From the NCBI GenBank assembly GCA_900016865.1, contig FIZI01000006.1, positions 163,224 to 227,223 of the forward strand: a stretch of DNA of 64,000 bases, given 5' to 3'. The stretch comes from an uncultured Clostridia bacterium (lineage in GTDB: Bacteria > Bacillota > DTU014). Positions 1 through 8,674 of this stretch are shown here, in pieces (the first letter of the stretch is position 1; the number at the start of each line of letters is the position of its first letter). Position numbers and translations under genes: made by a program. A model generated the notes under the pieces. The model saw only the letters and a list, made by a program, of their open reading frames with translations, had not been told where the DNA came from and ran no database searches.

Positions 1-1
1 A

Positions 2-322
2 AGTCCGATTAGTCTGTTGCCGATCGTGTTTCTCTTTTTTGCATGGAAGAGAGAGCGAGCCAATGGGGCGTATATACTGTTTAGATACCTGATAAGGCGG
101 GAGTCCGAGATACTTTCCGATCGGATAATGGCAGTGCAGCAGCTTGTTGCAACCAAGGACGTGACGATTAGGGAGGTCCTGCACCATATCTCGCCTCAGC
201 GGTATCACTTGATAGTTGTCCTTGATGCCAATCTGGAGACACTAGGGGTTATAGGAGAGAAACAGCTCTTGGACTCGTTCTTGGCGGGCAACGGAGACGT
301 ACCTCTCGAGGCACTGCTTTAG
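2..322 (+). CDS. C-terminal fragment of an M50 site-2 protease (SpoIVFB-like)
   Basis: Only the last 106 or so codons are inside the window; the frame is open from base 2, so the gene starts upstream. The visible part begins with the end of a hydrophobic segment (PIVFLFFAW) followed by a charged stretch. It finishes with a CBS-like half, about 65 residues with YHLIVVLD and LGVIGE strands. SpoIVFB-type intramembrane zinc proteases end this way. The catalytic HExxH and NPDG motifs would lie upstream and cannot be checked. The position just ahead of the TIGR03960/TIGR03936 pair and rng agrees, since spoIVFA-spoIVFB often sit there in spore formers. If correct, it would cleave a membrane-bound pro-sigma factor during sporulation. 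Another CBS-bearing M50 protease is the alternative. Confidence 0.6.
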   Translation, partial: SPISLLPIVFLFFAWKRERANGAYILFRYLIRRESEILSDRIMAVQQLVATKDVTIREVLHHISPQRYHLIVVLDANLETLGVIGEKQLLDSFLAGNGDVPLEALL

Positions 323-388
323 GCCTTCAGCGAGAAGTCTTGATGGGAGCAAGTCGGCTGGAACGGTCAGTTGTAGGAGGATTGCTTG

Positions 389-2272
389 GTGGAACTTGGA
401 GCATCACTACGACAAAAGGTCTTGAATGATATTCTTCCTTTGGTAGAAAAACCAGGGCGATACATAGGAGGAGAACACAACTCGGTCAGCAAACCATGGG
501 ACAGCGTCAGCACTCGATTCCTGTTTGCATTTCCCGATGTCTATGACGTTGGGATGTCCTATCTAGGCCTGCGAGTTCTATACCATCTCATAAACCAGCG
601 CGAGGATGCTCTCTGTGAACGCGCCTTCGCACCTTGGCCTGACATGGAGGCTCTCATGCGCTCCAACGGCATCCCATTGTACTCGCTAGAGTCATTTACT
701 CCTGCCCGCAGGTTTGATATCATCGGCTTTACACTCCAGTACGAACTCAATTACACGAACGTGCTCAACATGCTGGACCTGTCCAATATCCCGGTCAGAT
801 CTTCTGACAGGGATGAGTCGCATCCGTTGATCATAGCAGGCGGGCCCGTTGTGTACAATCCCGAACCAATGGCTGATTTCATCGATGCGTTCGTGATCGG
901 CGATGGCGAAGAGGTCATCAACGAGATATTGGACATGATGGCCTCAAACGACCGCTCAAGGGATCGATTGGGATTGCTCAAAGAGCTGGCACAAATCGAA
1001 GGAGTGTACGTTCCTCGGTTTTACGACATACGCTATTCTGGGCTGTCTGTTTCGAGCTTCTCTGCTGATGCGGGCGTTCCTGATCGGATTGTGCCAAGGA
1101 GAGTCAGGGATCTGGAGAGCGTGCCTTTTCCGGATGAAGTCATAGTGCCGCTTGTCGATACGGTCCATGACAGAGCTATGGTCGAACTTTTTAGGGGATG
1201 TACGAGAGGTTGCAGGTTCTGTCAGGCAGGGATCATATATAGGCCGGTTCGAGAGCGCAGGCCGGAGACAGTTCGCAAGCACGTACTTAGTCAGTTGGAT
1301 TCTACTGGGTACAACGAGGTATCGTTGATGTCACTGAGCAGCGCCGATTACTCATCTATAGAGGCGCTCATAGGCTCTTTGGCGGGTGACTGTGACAGCC
1401 GCAAAGTCACAGTGTCTTTGCCATCGCTCAGGGTTGATTCGTTCTCCATAGGTTTGGCGAACCGACTTCAGGGATTGCGCAAGTCTAGCATAACGTTCGC
1501 GCCCGAGGCCGGGACCCAGCGCATGCGCGATGTCATCAACAAGAACGTAACAGAGGACGACCTGATGGAAGCTGCGCGCGCGGCCTTTGCACACGGGTGG
1601 ACGACAATAAAGCTGTACTTCATGATCGGCCTCCCGTTTGAGACCGATGAGGACGTCCTCGGCATCGCAGAGCTGGCGCACAAGGTGATTGATCAGGGCA
1701 GGCAGGTTATCCGAGACGCGGGCGGGAACCCGGGGCGTGCCAAGGTTCACGTATCTGTCGCTTCGTTCGTGCCAAAGCCGCACACTCCGTTTCAGTGGGT
1801 TAGACAGGACAGCCGTGAGGAGTTCGAAAGGAAAATCGGCCTCTTGCGGCGGTCTATTCGGTCAAGGGCTATTAAGCTAAGCTGGAATGACCCGGACATC
1901 AGTCTCCTGGAAGCGGCGCTATCTAGGGGCGATCGTCGTGTCGGCAATGTGATCGAAAAGGCCTGGTCTATGGGATGCAGGTTTGATGGATGGGACGAGT
2001 TGTTCGAACCGGAGAAGTGGTGGGATGCTTTTCGATCGTGCGAAATCGATCCTGAGTACATCGGCACGACAGACCGTGATGTGTCCTCGACACTTCCGTG
2101 GGATCATATATCGACAGGCGTGAGCAAGTCGTTCTTGCTGGCAGAGCTACGACGTGCCGAGCGAGGCGAAACGACTCCGGATTGCCGCTCTGATCGCTGC
2201 ACTGGCTGCGGCGTATGTCCCTCGCTCGAGGTTTCGACAGTGCTCTCAACAGGAGGAACTGCTGATGCCTAG
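389..2272 (+). CDS. TIGR03960 family B12-binding-like radical SAM protein
   Basis: A protein of about 627 residues with an N-terminal cobalamin-binding-like Rossmann region and a central radical SAM barrel. The [4Fe-4S] ligands are C271, C275 and C278 in the CTRGCRFC motif. The C-terminal tail carries a further small cysteine cluster (DRCTGCGVCP) that may hold another cluster or metal. The family is widespread in Bacillota next to a TIGR03936 partner, but its substrate is not known to me. The start is either TTG 386 or GTG 389; AGGAGG at 375-380 is 8 bases from the GTG, so GTG is preferred. The downstream partner gene overlaps its 3' end by 8 bases, which implies translational coupling. Confidence 0.9.
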   Translation: MELGASLRQKVLNDILPLVEKPGRYIGGEHNSVSKPWDSVSTRFLFAFPDVYDVGMSYLGLRVLYHLINQREDALCERAFAPWPDMEALMRSNGIPLYSLESFTPARRFDIIGFTLQYELNYTNVLNMLDLSNIPVRSSDRDESHPLIIAGGPVVYNPEPMADFIDAFVIGDGEEVINEILDMMASNDRSRDRLGLLKELAQIEGVYVPRFYDIRYSGLSVSSFSADAGVPDRIVPRRVRDLESVPFPDEVIVPLVDTVHDRAMVELFRGCTRGCRFCQAGIIYRPVRERRPETVRKHVLSQLDSTGYNEVSLMSLSSADYSSIEALIGSLAGDCDSRKVTVSLPSLRVDSFSIGLANRLQGLRKSSITFAPEAGTQRMRDVINKNVTEDDLMEAARAAFAHGWTTIKLYFMIGLPFETDEDVLGIAELAHKVIDQGRQVIRDAGGNPGRAKVHVSVASFVPKPHTPFQWVRQDSREEFERKIGLLRRSIRSRAIKLSWNDPDISLLEAALSRGDRRVGNVIEKAWSMGCRFDGWDELFEPEKWWDAFRSCEIDPEYIGTTDRDVSSTLPWDHISTGVSKSFLLAELRRAERGETTPDCRSDRCTGCGVCPSLEVSTVLSTGGTADA

Positions 2273-2948
2273 GGTCAGAATTCGCATGCACAAACTCGGC
2301 AGATACGCTTATCTGTCCCATCTGGATATGGTCCGCGTGCTCGAACGAGCTATTCGAAGAGCGGGATTGCGCTTGGCATACTCACAGGGGTTCAACCCGC
2401 ACCCCAAAATCAGTTTCGGGGCTCCGTTAGCCGTAGGGGTCACCAGTACCTGCGAAGTGGCAGACGTCGAGTTTGACGGCAGTGTGTCGCCTGATGAGAT
2501 AATCAACAAGTTGAACGAGCAGTTGCCTGAAGGCATGAAGGTTGACAAAGCCGTCTTGATTGACCGGAGGGCTAAGAGCCTGATGTCCGAGATAGCAGCC
2601 GCACGCTACATAATCAGGATGACGCTGGCTGGTCCTGAGCTTGGACAGCTTGAAGATTCGATCAAACAGTTGCTTGATCGGGATCAGTTGCTCCTTGAGA
2701 AGACCAGAGATGGAGATGTCAAAGTAGTCGATGTTCGTCCGTACATATTAGACATGAAGGCAATGGCAGGAGAGACCCTGCAAATCGAGGCGTGTCTGCG
2801 TACAGGAAGCAAAGGCAACCTGCGCCCCGACGACCTAGTCACTGTAATGCGTCAATACGGCGTCCTGCCGCCAGAGACGATCGGAGTGCGAATACATCGC
2901 ATTGAACTCCTCGTCGAGCGCGATGGGCGTCTGGTATCTGCGATCTAG
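2265..2948 (+). CDS. TIGR03936 (DUF2344) radical-SAM-associated protein
   Basis: A protein of 227 residues beginning MPRVRIRMHKLGRYAYLSHL, the usual start of the DUF2344 family that accompanies or is fused to TIGR03960 radical SAM proteins. In some lineages the two parts form a single polypeptide, which suggests a complex here. The start is ATG 2265 behind AGGAGG (2251-2256). The frame is open further upstream, but that part lies inside the preceding gene and is not the natural start. It has no cysteine cluster of its own. The biochemical role is unknown; RNA modification or a role near ribosome maturation is only inferred from the stable linkage to rng-rplU-rpmA. Confidence 0.88.
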   Translation: MPRVRIRMHKLGRYAYLSHLDMVRVLERAIRRAGLRLAYSQGFNPHPKISFGAPLAVGVTSTCEVADVEFDGSVSPDEIINKLNEQLPEGMKVDKAVLIDRRAKSLMSEIAAARYIIRMTLAGPELGQLEDSIKQLLDRDQLLLEKTRDGDVKVVDVRPYILDMKAMAGETLQIEACLRTGSKGNLRPDDLVTVMRQYGVLPPETIGVRIHRIELLVERDGRLVSAI

Positions 2949-3031
2949 CCGATGCGCCGGGTAAGTCGGGGCCAGCAATCAAGCGGGTTGAGCAAACATG
3001 CCCGCGTTTTTTGGAAGGCGAGGATCGCATT

Positions 3032-4741
3032 GTGTCTACTGAAATTGTGGTAAACTCCGAGAACCTGGAGACTAGAGCAGCCGTCCTGGAGGACGGCAAG
3101 TTGGTCGAAGTGCATTACGAACGCAACGTCTCCCGGCGGCTGGCCGGGAACATCTACCTTGGCAAAGTCGTCAGAGTTCTCCCGGGAATGCAAGCTGCGT
3201 TTGTTGACATTGGCCTTGACAAGAACGCCTTCTTGTACATCGATGACATCAGTGAGTCTGCATGCGATTCCGGGGGCATTGGAGAAAGCGAAAGGTGCGG
3301 CAGCGACCGCATGAGGGCCAAGTCGATTTCCAGGCTCGTAGCCAGTGGACAGCAGCTGCTTGTGCAGGTTGCGAAGGAACCTACCGGCACCAAGGGAGCT
3401 CGTGTTACAACCAATGTCACCTTGCCAGGCAGATACATAGTATTGATGCCGACTGCCGACCATGTCGGGGTATCGAGAAGAATCGAGTCAGAGGATGAGA
3501 GAAGCCGCCTAAGGGGCATGGCTTTGAGCCTAGATCGCAGGGGAATGGGCATGATAGTCAGGACCGCTGCTGAAGGCGTGTCCGAGGAGGATCTCCAAGG
3601 CGATTTTGACTTTCTGGTAAGTGTATGGGAGAAAATCTGCAGCAAGAGCAAGAGGTCCGATGCTCCTGCACTCATGCACCGCGAGTATGACTTAGTCTAC
3701 AGGCTCATCCGCGATTTCGTGGATGAGAGTGTCAACCGCTTGATTATCGACTCTGCAGATGAGTACCGCAGAGCTGTTGACCTGGTTTCTACGGTCATGC
3801 CGTGGTTTCGAGACAGGGTCCAACACTACTTAGGCAAGACTCCAATCCTGCAGCACTACGGAGTGGAACCCCAACTGTCCAGGGCGTTCAGTCGAAAGGT
3901 ATGGTTGGATTGCGGTGGATACATAGTGATTGATCCGACAGAGGCGCTCGTCAGTATTGACGTGAACACCGGCAAGTTCACCGGAACCACCAGTCTTGCA
4001 GACACGGTGTTGAGAACCAACATGGAAGCGGCAGCTGAGATTGCCAGACAGCTGAGATTGAGAAATCTGGGCGGAATCATAGTCATTGACTTCATTGATA
4101 TGGAAAGACCGGAGGACAGAGAGAAGGTACTTGCCAGACTCAAAGAAGAGTTGGCCCGAGACCGGACTAGGACGAACGTCATCGGGTTTACCGGCCTGGG
4201 ACTCGTCGAATTGACCAGGAAGAAGGTTCGCCAGAGTCTTGACGACCTTATGACAAAAGAGTGCCCTCTCTGTGACGGCAAAGGCCGGGTCCCGTCTGAA
4301 GCGACGACCGCGATTTCTGCAGAGCGAGAGATCGCCGCGGCCGCCAGAGTGAGCGAGGGGAAGCCATTGCTGGTGGAGGCGCATCCGTCTGTTGCCGCTT
4401 TGCTCATTGGTGTGGGTGGACAGAATCTGGAGCGGATGGAAAGGGATTTGGGCATATCGCTGTATATCAAAGGACGGCCTGATGTCCGGATTGACAAAGT
4501 GATCATTACTCCTTTGGACGACGAAGCTCTGGCAGCTCAACTGGTCGCTCCGGTATCACCGGGTCAGCAAGTCGATGTTGAGATCGAGAGCAGGCACATA
4601 GCGAACGAGAGCGACGGAATCGCTCGCGTGGACGGCTACGTCTTGGATGTCGATGGAGCCGGAGACAGAGTAGGGGACGTTGTCCGAGTCGAGGTCACCA
4701 AGGTCTTTAGGACATATGCGCGAGCGGTCATCGTGTCTTGA
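3032..4741 (+). CDS. rng: Ribonuclease G/E family endoribonuclease
   Basis: A 569-residue RNase G/E protein. It has an N-terminal S1-like RNA-binding domain (about 35-125) and the RNase H-like and DNase I-like catalytic regions. The Mg-binding aspartates are D310 (SIDVNTG) and D353 (IDFIDM), spaced 43 apart as in E. coli RNase E D303/D346. The zinc-link motif is C411-P-L-C414. There is no long disordered scaffold tail, so it is of RNase G size. It makes single-strand cuts in rRNA precursors and mRNA in the cytoplasm. GTG 3032 (MSTEIVVNSENLETR) is chosen over TTG 3011 because GGCGAGGA lies 8 bases upstream and family members start this way. Its stop codon overlaps the -35 box of the rplU promoter. 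Confidence 0.95.
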   Translation: MSTEIVVNSENLETRAAVLEDGKLVEVHYERNVSRRLAGNIYLGKVVRVLPGMQAAFVDIGLDKNAFLYIDDISESACDSGGIGESERCGSDRMRAKSISRLVASGQQLLVQVAKEPTGTKGARVTTNVTLPGRYIVLMPTADHVGVSRRIESEDERSRLRGMALSLDRRGMGMIVRTAAEGVSEEDLQGDFDFLVSVWEKICSKSKRSDAPALMHREYDLVYRLIRDFVDESVNRLIIDSADEYRRAVDLVSTVMPWFRDRVQHYLGKTPILQHYGVEPQLSRAFSRKVWLDCGGYIVIDPTEALVSIDVNTGKFTGTTSLADTVLRTNMEAAAEIARQLRLRNLGGIIVIDFIDMERPEDREKVLARLKEELARDRTRTNVIGFTGLGLVELTRKKVRQSLDDLMTKECPLCDGKGRVPSEATTAISAEREIAAAARVSEGKPLLVEAHPSVAALLIGVGGQNLERMERDLGISLYIKGRPDVRIDKVIITPLDDEALAAQLVAPVSPGQQVDVEIESRHIANESDGIARVDGYVLDVDGAGDRVGDVVRVEVTKVFRTYARAVIVS

Positions 4742-4767
4742 CAATGCTATGTAGTGCGTGGTAAACT
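4738..4767 (+). promoter_or_regulatory. Sigma-A-type promoter of rplU-prp-rpmA
   Basis: TTGACA (4738-4743), an 18-base spacer and TAAACT (4762-4767) preceded by an extended -10 TGG. The -35 box includes the stop codon of rng, so rplU can be transcribed independently of the upstream genes. The predicted transcript start is near 4774. Confidence 0.65.
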
Positions 4768-4773
4768 CGCATG

Positions 4774-4881
4774 GTGAGTTTGAGGACTGTTTGTTCTCTT
4801 TTCCAACCGCGCGGAACGGGCAGTTCAAGAGGGCAACGGCTCCGCCTTGTATCCGGCGAGTATGTTAAGAGAGGTGTGTTT
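4774..4881 (+). promoter_or_regulatory. 5' leader of rplU (candidate L21 leader)
   Basis: About 108 untranslated bases separate the predicted transcript start from the rplU ATG. The stretch is G+C-rich and contains possible short stems, for example CGCC/GGCG at about 4839-4860. Ribosomal protein L21 genes of Bacillota often carry a structured leader (Rfam L21 leader) thought to mediate feedback control. I cannot confirm a match to that family by eye, so this is an inference from position and length. Confidence 0.35.
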
Positions 4882-5193
4882 ATGTACGCAGTCATTGAAA
4901 CGGGCGGGAAGCAATACCGCGTGTCCAAGGGCGACGTGATTCGCGTCGAGAAGCTAGATGCCGAAGTTGGAACGACTGTTGAGTTTGACAAAGTGTTGCT
5001 GGTTGCAGGCGAGGACTCTGTCAAAGTCGGCCGCCCGTATGTGGACAACGCGAGCGTTTCTGGAAAGGTCCTGCGCCAGGACAAGGCACGCAAGATCTTG
5101 GTATTCCGCTACAAGCCCAAGAAAAACGTTCGTGTGCGAAAGGGCCATCGTCAACCCTTTACAGAGGTAGAAATCACAGCGATAAATGCATAG
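4882..5193 (+). CDS. rplU: 50S ribosomal protein L21
   Basis: A 103-residue protein starting [14 protein letters not shown], the hallmark L21 N-terminus, with the C-terminal [16 protein letters not shown]-type region. It binds 23S rRNA near L20 in the large subunit. The ATG follows AGAGAGGTG (4868-4876). The frame is open back to 4771, but that part is the untranslated leader. It is the first gene of the rplU-prp-rpmA unit, the standard Bacillota order, in which the protease that matures L27 sits between L21 and L27. Confidence 0.98.
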   Translation: MYAVIETGGKQYRVSKGDVIRVEKLDAEVGTTVEFDKVLLVAGEDSVKVGRPYVDNASVSGKVLRQDKARKILVFRYKPKKNVRVRKGHRQPFTEVEITAINA

Positions 5194-5222
5194 CGCTCAT
5201 TGAGCGATGGAGATGGTAGGCT

Positions 5223-5561
5223 GTGATTTCAGTGAAGATCTTGAGAAACAGTGCCTCAAGGATCGTCGGGTTTGAGGTGTCGGGGCACGCCAATTATGCC
5301 GAATATGGCCAAGACATAGTGTGTGCTGCAGTCTCGGCACTGTGTATTGCCATCGCAAACGGCTTGGAACGACATTGCCGCGCTCCTGTTAGCATAGAGA
5401 CCTCTGATGGATACATGCGGGTTGTTTCCGAGCTGACAGAGCGCGGAGAGATTGATAACTCGTCCGGGGTGTTGTATGATACTCTTGTGGATGCGCTGAG
5501 AGGGATTTCCGAGCAATACCCTGGCAGGATCAGCATAGTCACAGACTGTGTTAGCTCTTGA
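5223..5561 (+). CDS. prp: Ribosomal-processing cysteine protease Prp
   Basis: A 112-residue member of the Prp (YsxB) family. It removes the N-terminal extension of ribosomal protein L27 in Bacillota and related phyla. The catalytic pair is visible at the expected positions: H22 in GHANYAEYG and C34 in DIVCAAVS. GTG 5223 is the start, with a modest purine-rich site upstream. It lies between rplU and rpmA as in Staphylococcus and Bacillus. The L27 encoded next door carries the substrate motif, so enzyme and target are both present. It acts in the cytoplasm before or during large-subunit assembly. Confidence 0.94.
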   Translation: MISVKILRNSASRIVGFEVSGHANYAEYGQDIVCAAVSALCIAIANGLERHCRAPVSIETSDGYMRVVSELTERGEIDNSSGVLYDTLVDALRGISEQYPGRISIVTDCVSS

Positions 5562-5634
5562 CAGAGCTATAACCTAGTTCTCATAAGGCGTATATTTCTC
5601 GTCTTGCAATCGCTCGGAGAAGGGGGTGTTCCAC

Positions 5635-5925
5635 TTGATTCGCTTTGACTTGCAGCTGTTTGCTCAGAAGAAGGGCGTTGGCAGCTCGAGAAATGGCCGT
5701 GACAGCGCGGCTAAGCGCCTGGGTGTCAAGCGTCACGCCGGTGAGTTTGTCAGAGCCGGCAGCATCATAGTGCGTCAGAGAGGGACCAAGATTCATCCAG
5801 GCCTGAACGTAGGAATCGGAAAGGACGATACGTTGTTCGCTAAGATAGATGGATACGTGGCGTTTGAACGCGTTGGCAAGGCTACCAAGCGCGCAAGCGT
5901 CTATCCAGGAAGGATCGCTGGCTGA
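5635..5925 (+). CDS. rpmA: 50S ribosomal protein L27 with Prp-cleavable extension
   Basis: A 96-residue L27 starting at TTG 5635 as [18 protein letters not shown]. The segment FDLQLFA before QKKGVG corresponds to the LQFFA-type motif that Prp cuts after about residue 9, exposing the mature N-terminus that reaches the peptidyl transferase centre. GGAGAAGGGGG (5616-5626) lies 8 bases before the TTG; an in-frame GTG at 5626 overlaps that site and is rejected. The LQ-L-FA version differs from the commoner LQFFA. It ends the rplU-prp-rpmA unit and is followed by a strong terminator. Confidence 0.96.
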   Translation: MIRFDLQLFAQKKGVGSSRNGRDSAAKRLGVKRHAGEFVRAGSIIVRQRGTKIHPGLNVGIGKDDTLFAKIDGYVAFERVGKATKRASVYPGRIAG

Positions 5926-5963
5926 TTCAGCTGATCCGGTTGATCTCAGTTGAACTTGCCGAG

Positions 5964-5989
5964 GCGCTGATCACCGTCAGCGCTTTTTT
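5964..5989 (+). terminator. Rho-independent terminator after rpmA
   Basis: Perfect 7-bp stem GCGCTGA / TCAGCGC with a 6-base loop, followed directly by six T. It ends the rplU-prp-rpmA transcript. Confidence 0.85.
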
Positions 5990-6213
5990 CGTAGCATGTA
6001 TGGCTTACAGCTGTCCAGCGGCGCCTTGGAAGATCAACAACGTAGGGTTGGGAGCGCTCCAGCCGGCTACAATAACTTCTGCCCGGACTTATTAGGCCAT
6101 TGGCTCCGCTGACGGCTTTGTCGTTTGGAGCCCTAATGGCTGATCGCAGATTTATCGCATCTAGGAGTTATCCTTTGTAGTGATTCAGGGATGCAGTCAG
6201 GAGTAGATGCTTA

Positions 6214-7515
6214 GTGTTTATAGATTCTGTGAGGATTACAGTCAAAGCCGGCAGGGGTGGCGACGGCGCGATTAGCTTTCACCGTGAGAAATACGTCCCT
6301 AGAGGAGGTCCAGATGGCGGTGACGGTGGAAAAGGGGGAGATGTTGTCGTCGCTGTAGACCCGCAGATGTCTACTCTTGCAGCGTTGGCGCGCAGGAGAC
6401 GGTATGTAGCTGAAAACGGGACTCCCGGCGCAGGAAACAGGCGCTTTGGGCGAGACGGTGAAGACCTGGTCATAAAGGTCCCAAAGGGGACAGTGATAAG
6501 AAACGCGGCAACTGGCGAGCTTATTGCCGATCTCCAAAATGAAGACGACTCGGTAGTGGTTGCCAGGGGCGGTGTGGGCGGCAAGGGCAATGCGAGGTTT
6601 GCCACTCCGACACGGCAAACTCCAAGGATCGCTGAAAAGGGCGAGCCTGGCGAGCAACTTGAGATCGAATTGGAGCTGAAGCTCATATCGGATGTCGGTA
6701 TAGTCGGTTTCCCGAATGCAGGGAAGTCTACCTTGATCTCTCGAGTGTCCGCTGCTAAGCCGAAGATAGCCGATTATCCATTCACCACGCTTGAACCCAA
6801 TCTGGGCGTGGTCTCACTCGACAACGGAGAGTCATTCGTCCTCGCAGACATACCGGGATTGATCGAGGGCGCTCACAAAGGAGCAGGTCTCGGACACACA
6901 TTCCTGCGTCACATTGAGAGAACCAGGTTGCTCATACACCTGGTTGACGTCAGTCCAACTTCTTTTCGAGATCCGATTGAGGACTACGAGAAGATCAACG
7001 AAGAGCTCCGCCTCTATAGTCCTGCTCTAGGCAGCAAGCCGCAGGTTGTCGCAGCCAACAAGATGGACATCCCCGGTTCTGAAGAGGCGTTCGAACGACT
7101 TCGAAATCATCTTGCTGACAGCGGGGTTGAGTGCTATCCGATCTCAGCAGTGACCGGTCAAGGCGTACGCACTCTTCTCTATGCAGCGTTCAACAAACTG
7201 AAACAGCTGCCGCGGGAGGATGCGGAGGAGAGTTTCGTCAAACCGGGTCACATCGAGGTTGTTCATGGACGTACATATGACGAGATAGCCATACGGCGCG
7301 AGGATGGCATCTTTGTTGTCGAAGGTGGCGATTTGGAGAGAAGAGTAGCTTTGGTTGATTTGCATAATCTCGATGCTCTGCGCTATGTCCACGCGATTTT
7401 GCGCAAGAGGGGAGTAATCGATGAACTGAGGGCAGCAGGAGTGAAGGACGGCGATACTGTCCGGATTGGAGATACGGAGTTTGTATACTCTGATGAGGCG
7501 GAGTGGCAGGGGTGA
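6214..7515 (+). CDS. obgE: GTPase Obg (ribosome assembly, stress and sporulation)
   Basis: A 433-residue Obg protein. The glycine-rich Obg fold is at about 1-157 (GRGGDGAISFHREK and many GG repeats). The GTPase domain has G1 GFPNAGKST at 165-173, G3 DIPGLIEGA and G4 NKMD. A C-terminal OCT domain covers roughly the last 80 residues. It binds the 50S subunit and ppGpp and is essential; in Bacillus it is also needed for entry into sporulation. The start is GTG 6214 with CAGGAG upstream. The 5' region (about 5990-6213) contains an imperfect hairpin at 6096-6140 (GCCATTGGCTCC against GGAGCCCTAATGGC), but I find no clear promoter. It overlaps proB by 13 bases. Confidence 0.97.
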   Translation: MFIDSVRITVKAGRGGDGAISFHREKYVPRGGPDGGDGGKGGDVVVAVDPQMSTLAALARRRRYVAENGTPGAGNRRFGRDGEDLVIKVPKGTVIRNAATGELIADLQNEDDSVVVARGGVGGKGNARFATPTRQTPRIAEKGEPGEQLEIELELKLISDVGIVGFPNAGKSTLISRVSAAKPKIADYPFTTLEPNLGVVSLDNGESFVLADIPGLIEGAHKGAGLGHTFLRHIERTRLLIHLVDVSPTSFRDPIEDYEKINEELRLYSPALGSKPQVVAANKMDIPGSEEAFERLRNHLADSGVECYPISAVTGQGVRTLLYAAFNKLKQLPREDAEESFVKPGHIEVVHGRTYDEIAIRREDGIFVVEGGDLERRVALVDLHNLDALRYVHAILRKRGVIDELRAAGVKDGDTVRIGDTEFVYSDEAEWQG

Positions 7516-8648
7516 GACGAGTGGAGGCCGACTCAGGCAATGTGGACGTCAAACGTCTGGTTGTGAAGATTGGAACAAGTTCGCTCATGAATGACACTGG
7601 CGAACTCGCAATCAAGAGGATTAGAAGTATTTGTGCAGACATAACTGCAGTGGCAGCCGAAGGGATTGATGTGGCGCTGGTGACCTCCGGAGCTATCGGT
7701 CTTGGCAGAAAGCGGCTTCGTATGCAAAATCGGCCCAGAACCATTCCGGAGAAACAGGCAGCTGCCGCGGTTGGCCAGAGCGAGTTGGTTCAGGTATATG
7801 ACCGGGTGTTTGCAGAGTTCGGGATTGTGGTTGGGCAGGTACTCGTCACTCGCGATGACATGAAGGCGAGAGGGCGATACCTCAATCTCATCAATACGTT
7901 TCGCAAGCTGTTCGAATTCGGGGTCATCCCCATAGTCAATGAAAACGACACTGTAGCAGTCGAAGAACTGCGATTCGAGAACAACGATGTGCTCTCGGCT
8001 TTGGTCGCGTGTGCTATTGACGCTGATCTTCTCGTGCTATTGACTGACATTGACGGTTTTTATACAGCTGATCCTCATACGGATCAAAATGCCACGCGCT
8101 ACAGTGTTGTGGACGAGCTGACTTTGGACATCCTCGAACAAGCTACAGGCCCTGCAAGCTCGTATGGAACCGGGGGTTTTCGCACGAAGCTGGAGGCTGC
8201 GAGGATCTGTATGTCTTCAGGGCTAGAAATGGTCATAGCGGGTGCAGACACTGAGAATGTCATCAGTGGTGTTCTTTCTGGCTGGGAGATTGGGACGCGG
8301 TTTGTACCCAAACGTCACCACTTGACCGGAAGGAAAAGATGGTTTGCCTTCAACCTCCCGATTCAAGGCAAAGTCGTCGTAGACGACGGAGCCAAGGAGG
8401 CTGTCAAGTATAACGGTAAGAGCCTCCTGCCAAGCGGCATTACGAGTGTCAGCGGCGAGTTCTCACACGGAGACCTGGTCTCAATCTGCGGACTGGACGG
8501 CATAGAGTTTGCGCGCGGACTGGTGAACTACAGCAGCCGCGAGGTAGATTTGATCAAGGGAAGCAACAGTGCCGACATACAGGAAATACTGGGGTACAAG
8601 GACTACGATGTGGTAATACACAGGGACAACCTAGTGTGTCTTGCATGA
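7503..8648 (+). CDS. proB: Glutamate 5-kinase
   Basis: A protein of about 381 residues with an N-terminal amino-acid kinase domain (VVKIGTSSL, VTSGAIGLG, VNENDTV) and a C-terminal PUA domain over roughly the last 95 residues. It phosphorylates L-glutamate to gamma-glutamyl phosphate, the first and feedback-controlled step of proline synthesis. The start is uncertain among in-frame GTG codons at 7503, 7512, 7521 and 7542; all but the last overlap or abut obgE. The enzyme-like sequence begins at VKRLVVKIG. proA follows after 26 bases, so the two act as an operon, the labile product being passed to ProA. Confidence 0.95.
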   Translation: MAGVRRVEADSGNVDVKRLVVKIGTSSLMNDTGELAIKRIRSICADITAVAAEGIDVALVTSGAIGLGRKRLRMQNRPRTIPEKQAAAAVGQSELVQVYDRVFAEFGIVVGQVLVTRDDMKARGRYLNLINTFRKLFEFGVIPIVNENDTVAVEELRFENNDVLSALVACAIDADLLVLLTDIDGFYTADPHTDQNATRYSVVDELTLDILEQATGPASSYGTGGFRTKLEAARICMSSGLEMVIAGADTENVISGVLSGWEIGTRFVPKRHHLTGRKRWFAFNLPIQGKVVVDDGAKEAVKYNGKSLLPSGITSVSGEFSHGDLVSICGLDGIEFARGLVNYSSREVDLIKGSNSADIQEILGYKDYDVVIHRDNLVCLA

Positions 8649-8674
8649 TGAATCCCTGATTCGAGGAGGGTGCC

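Noticed and set aside
3830-4540. Long - strand open frames opposite rng
   Set aside because: They mirror the codon bias of rng, have no ribosome site and resemble no family.
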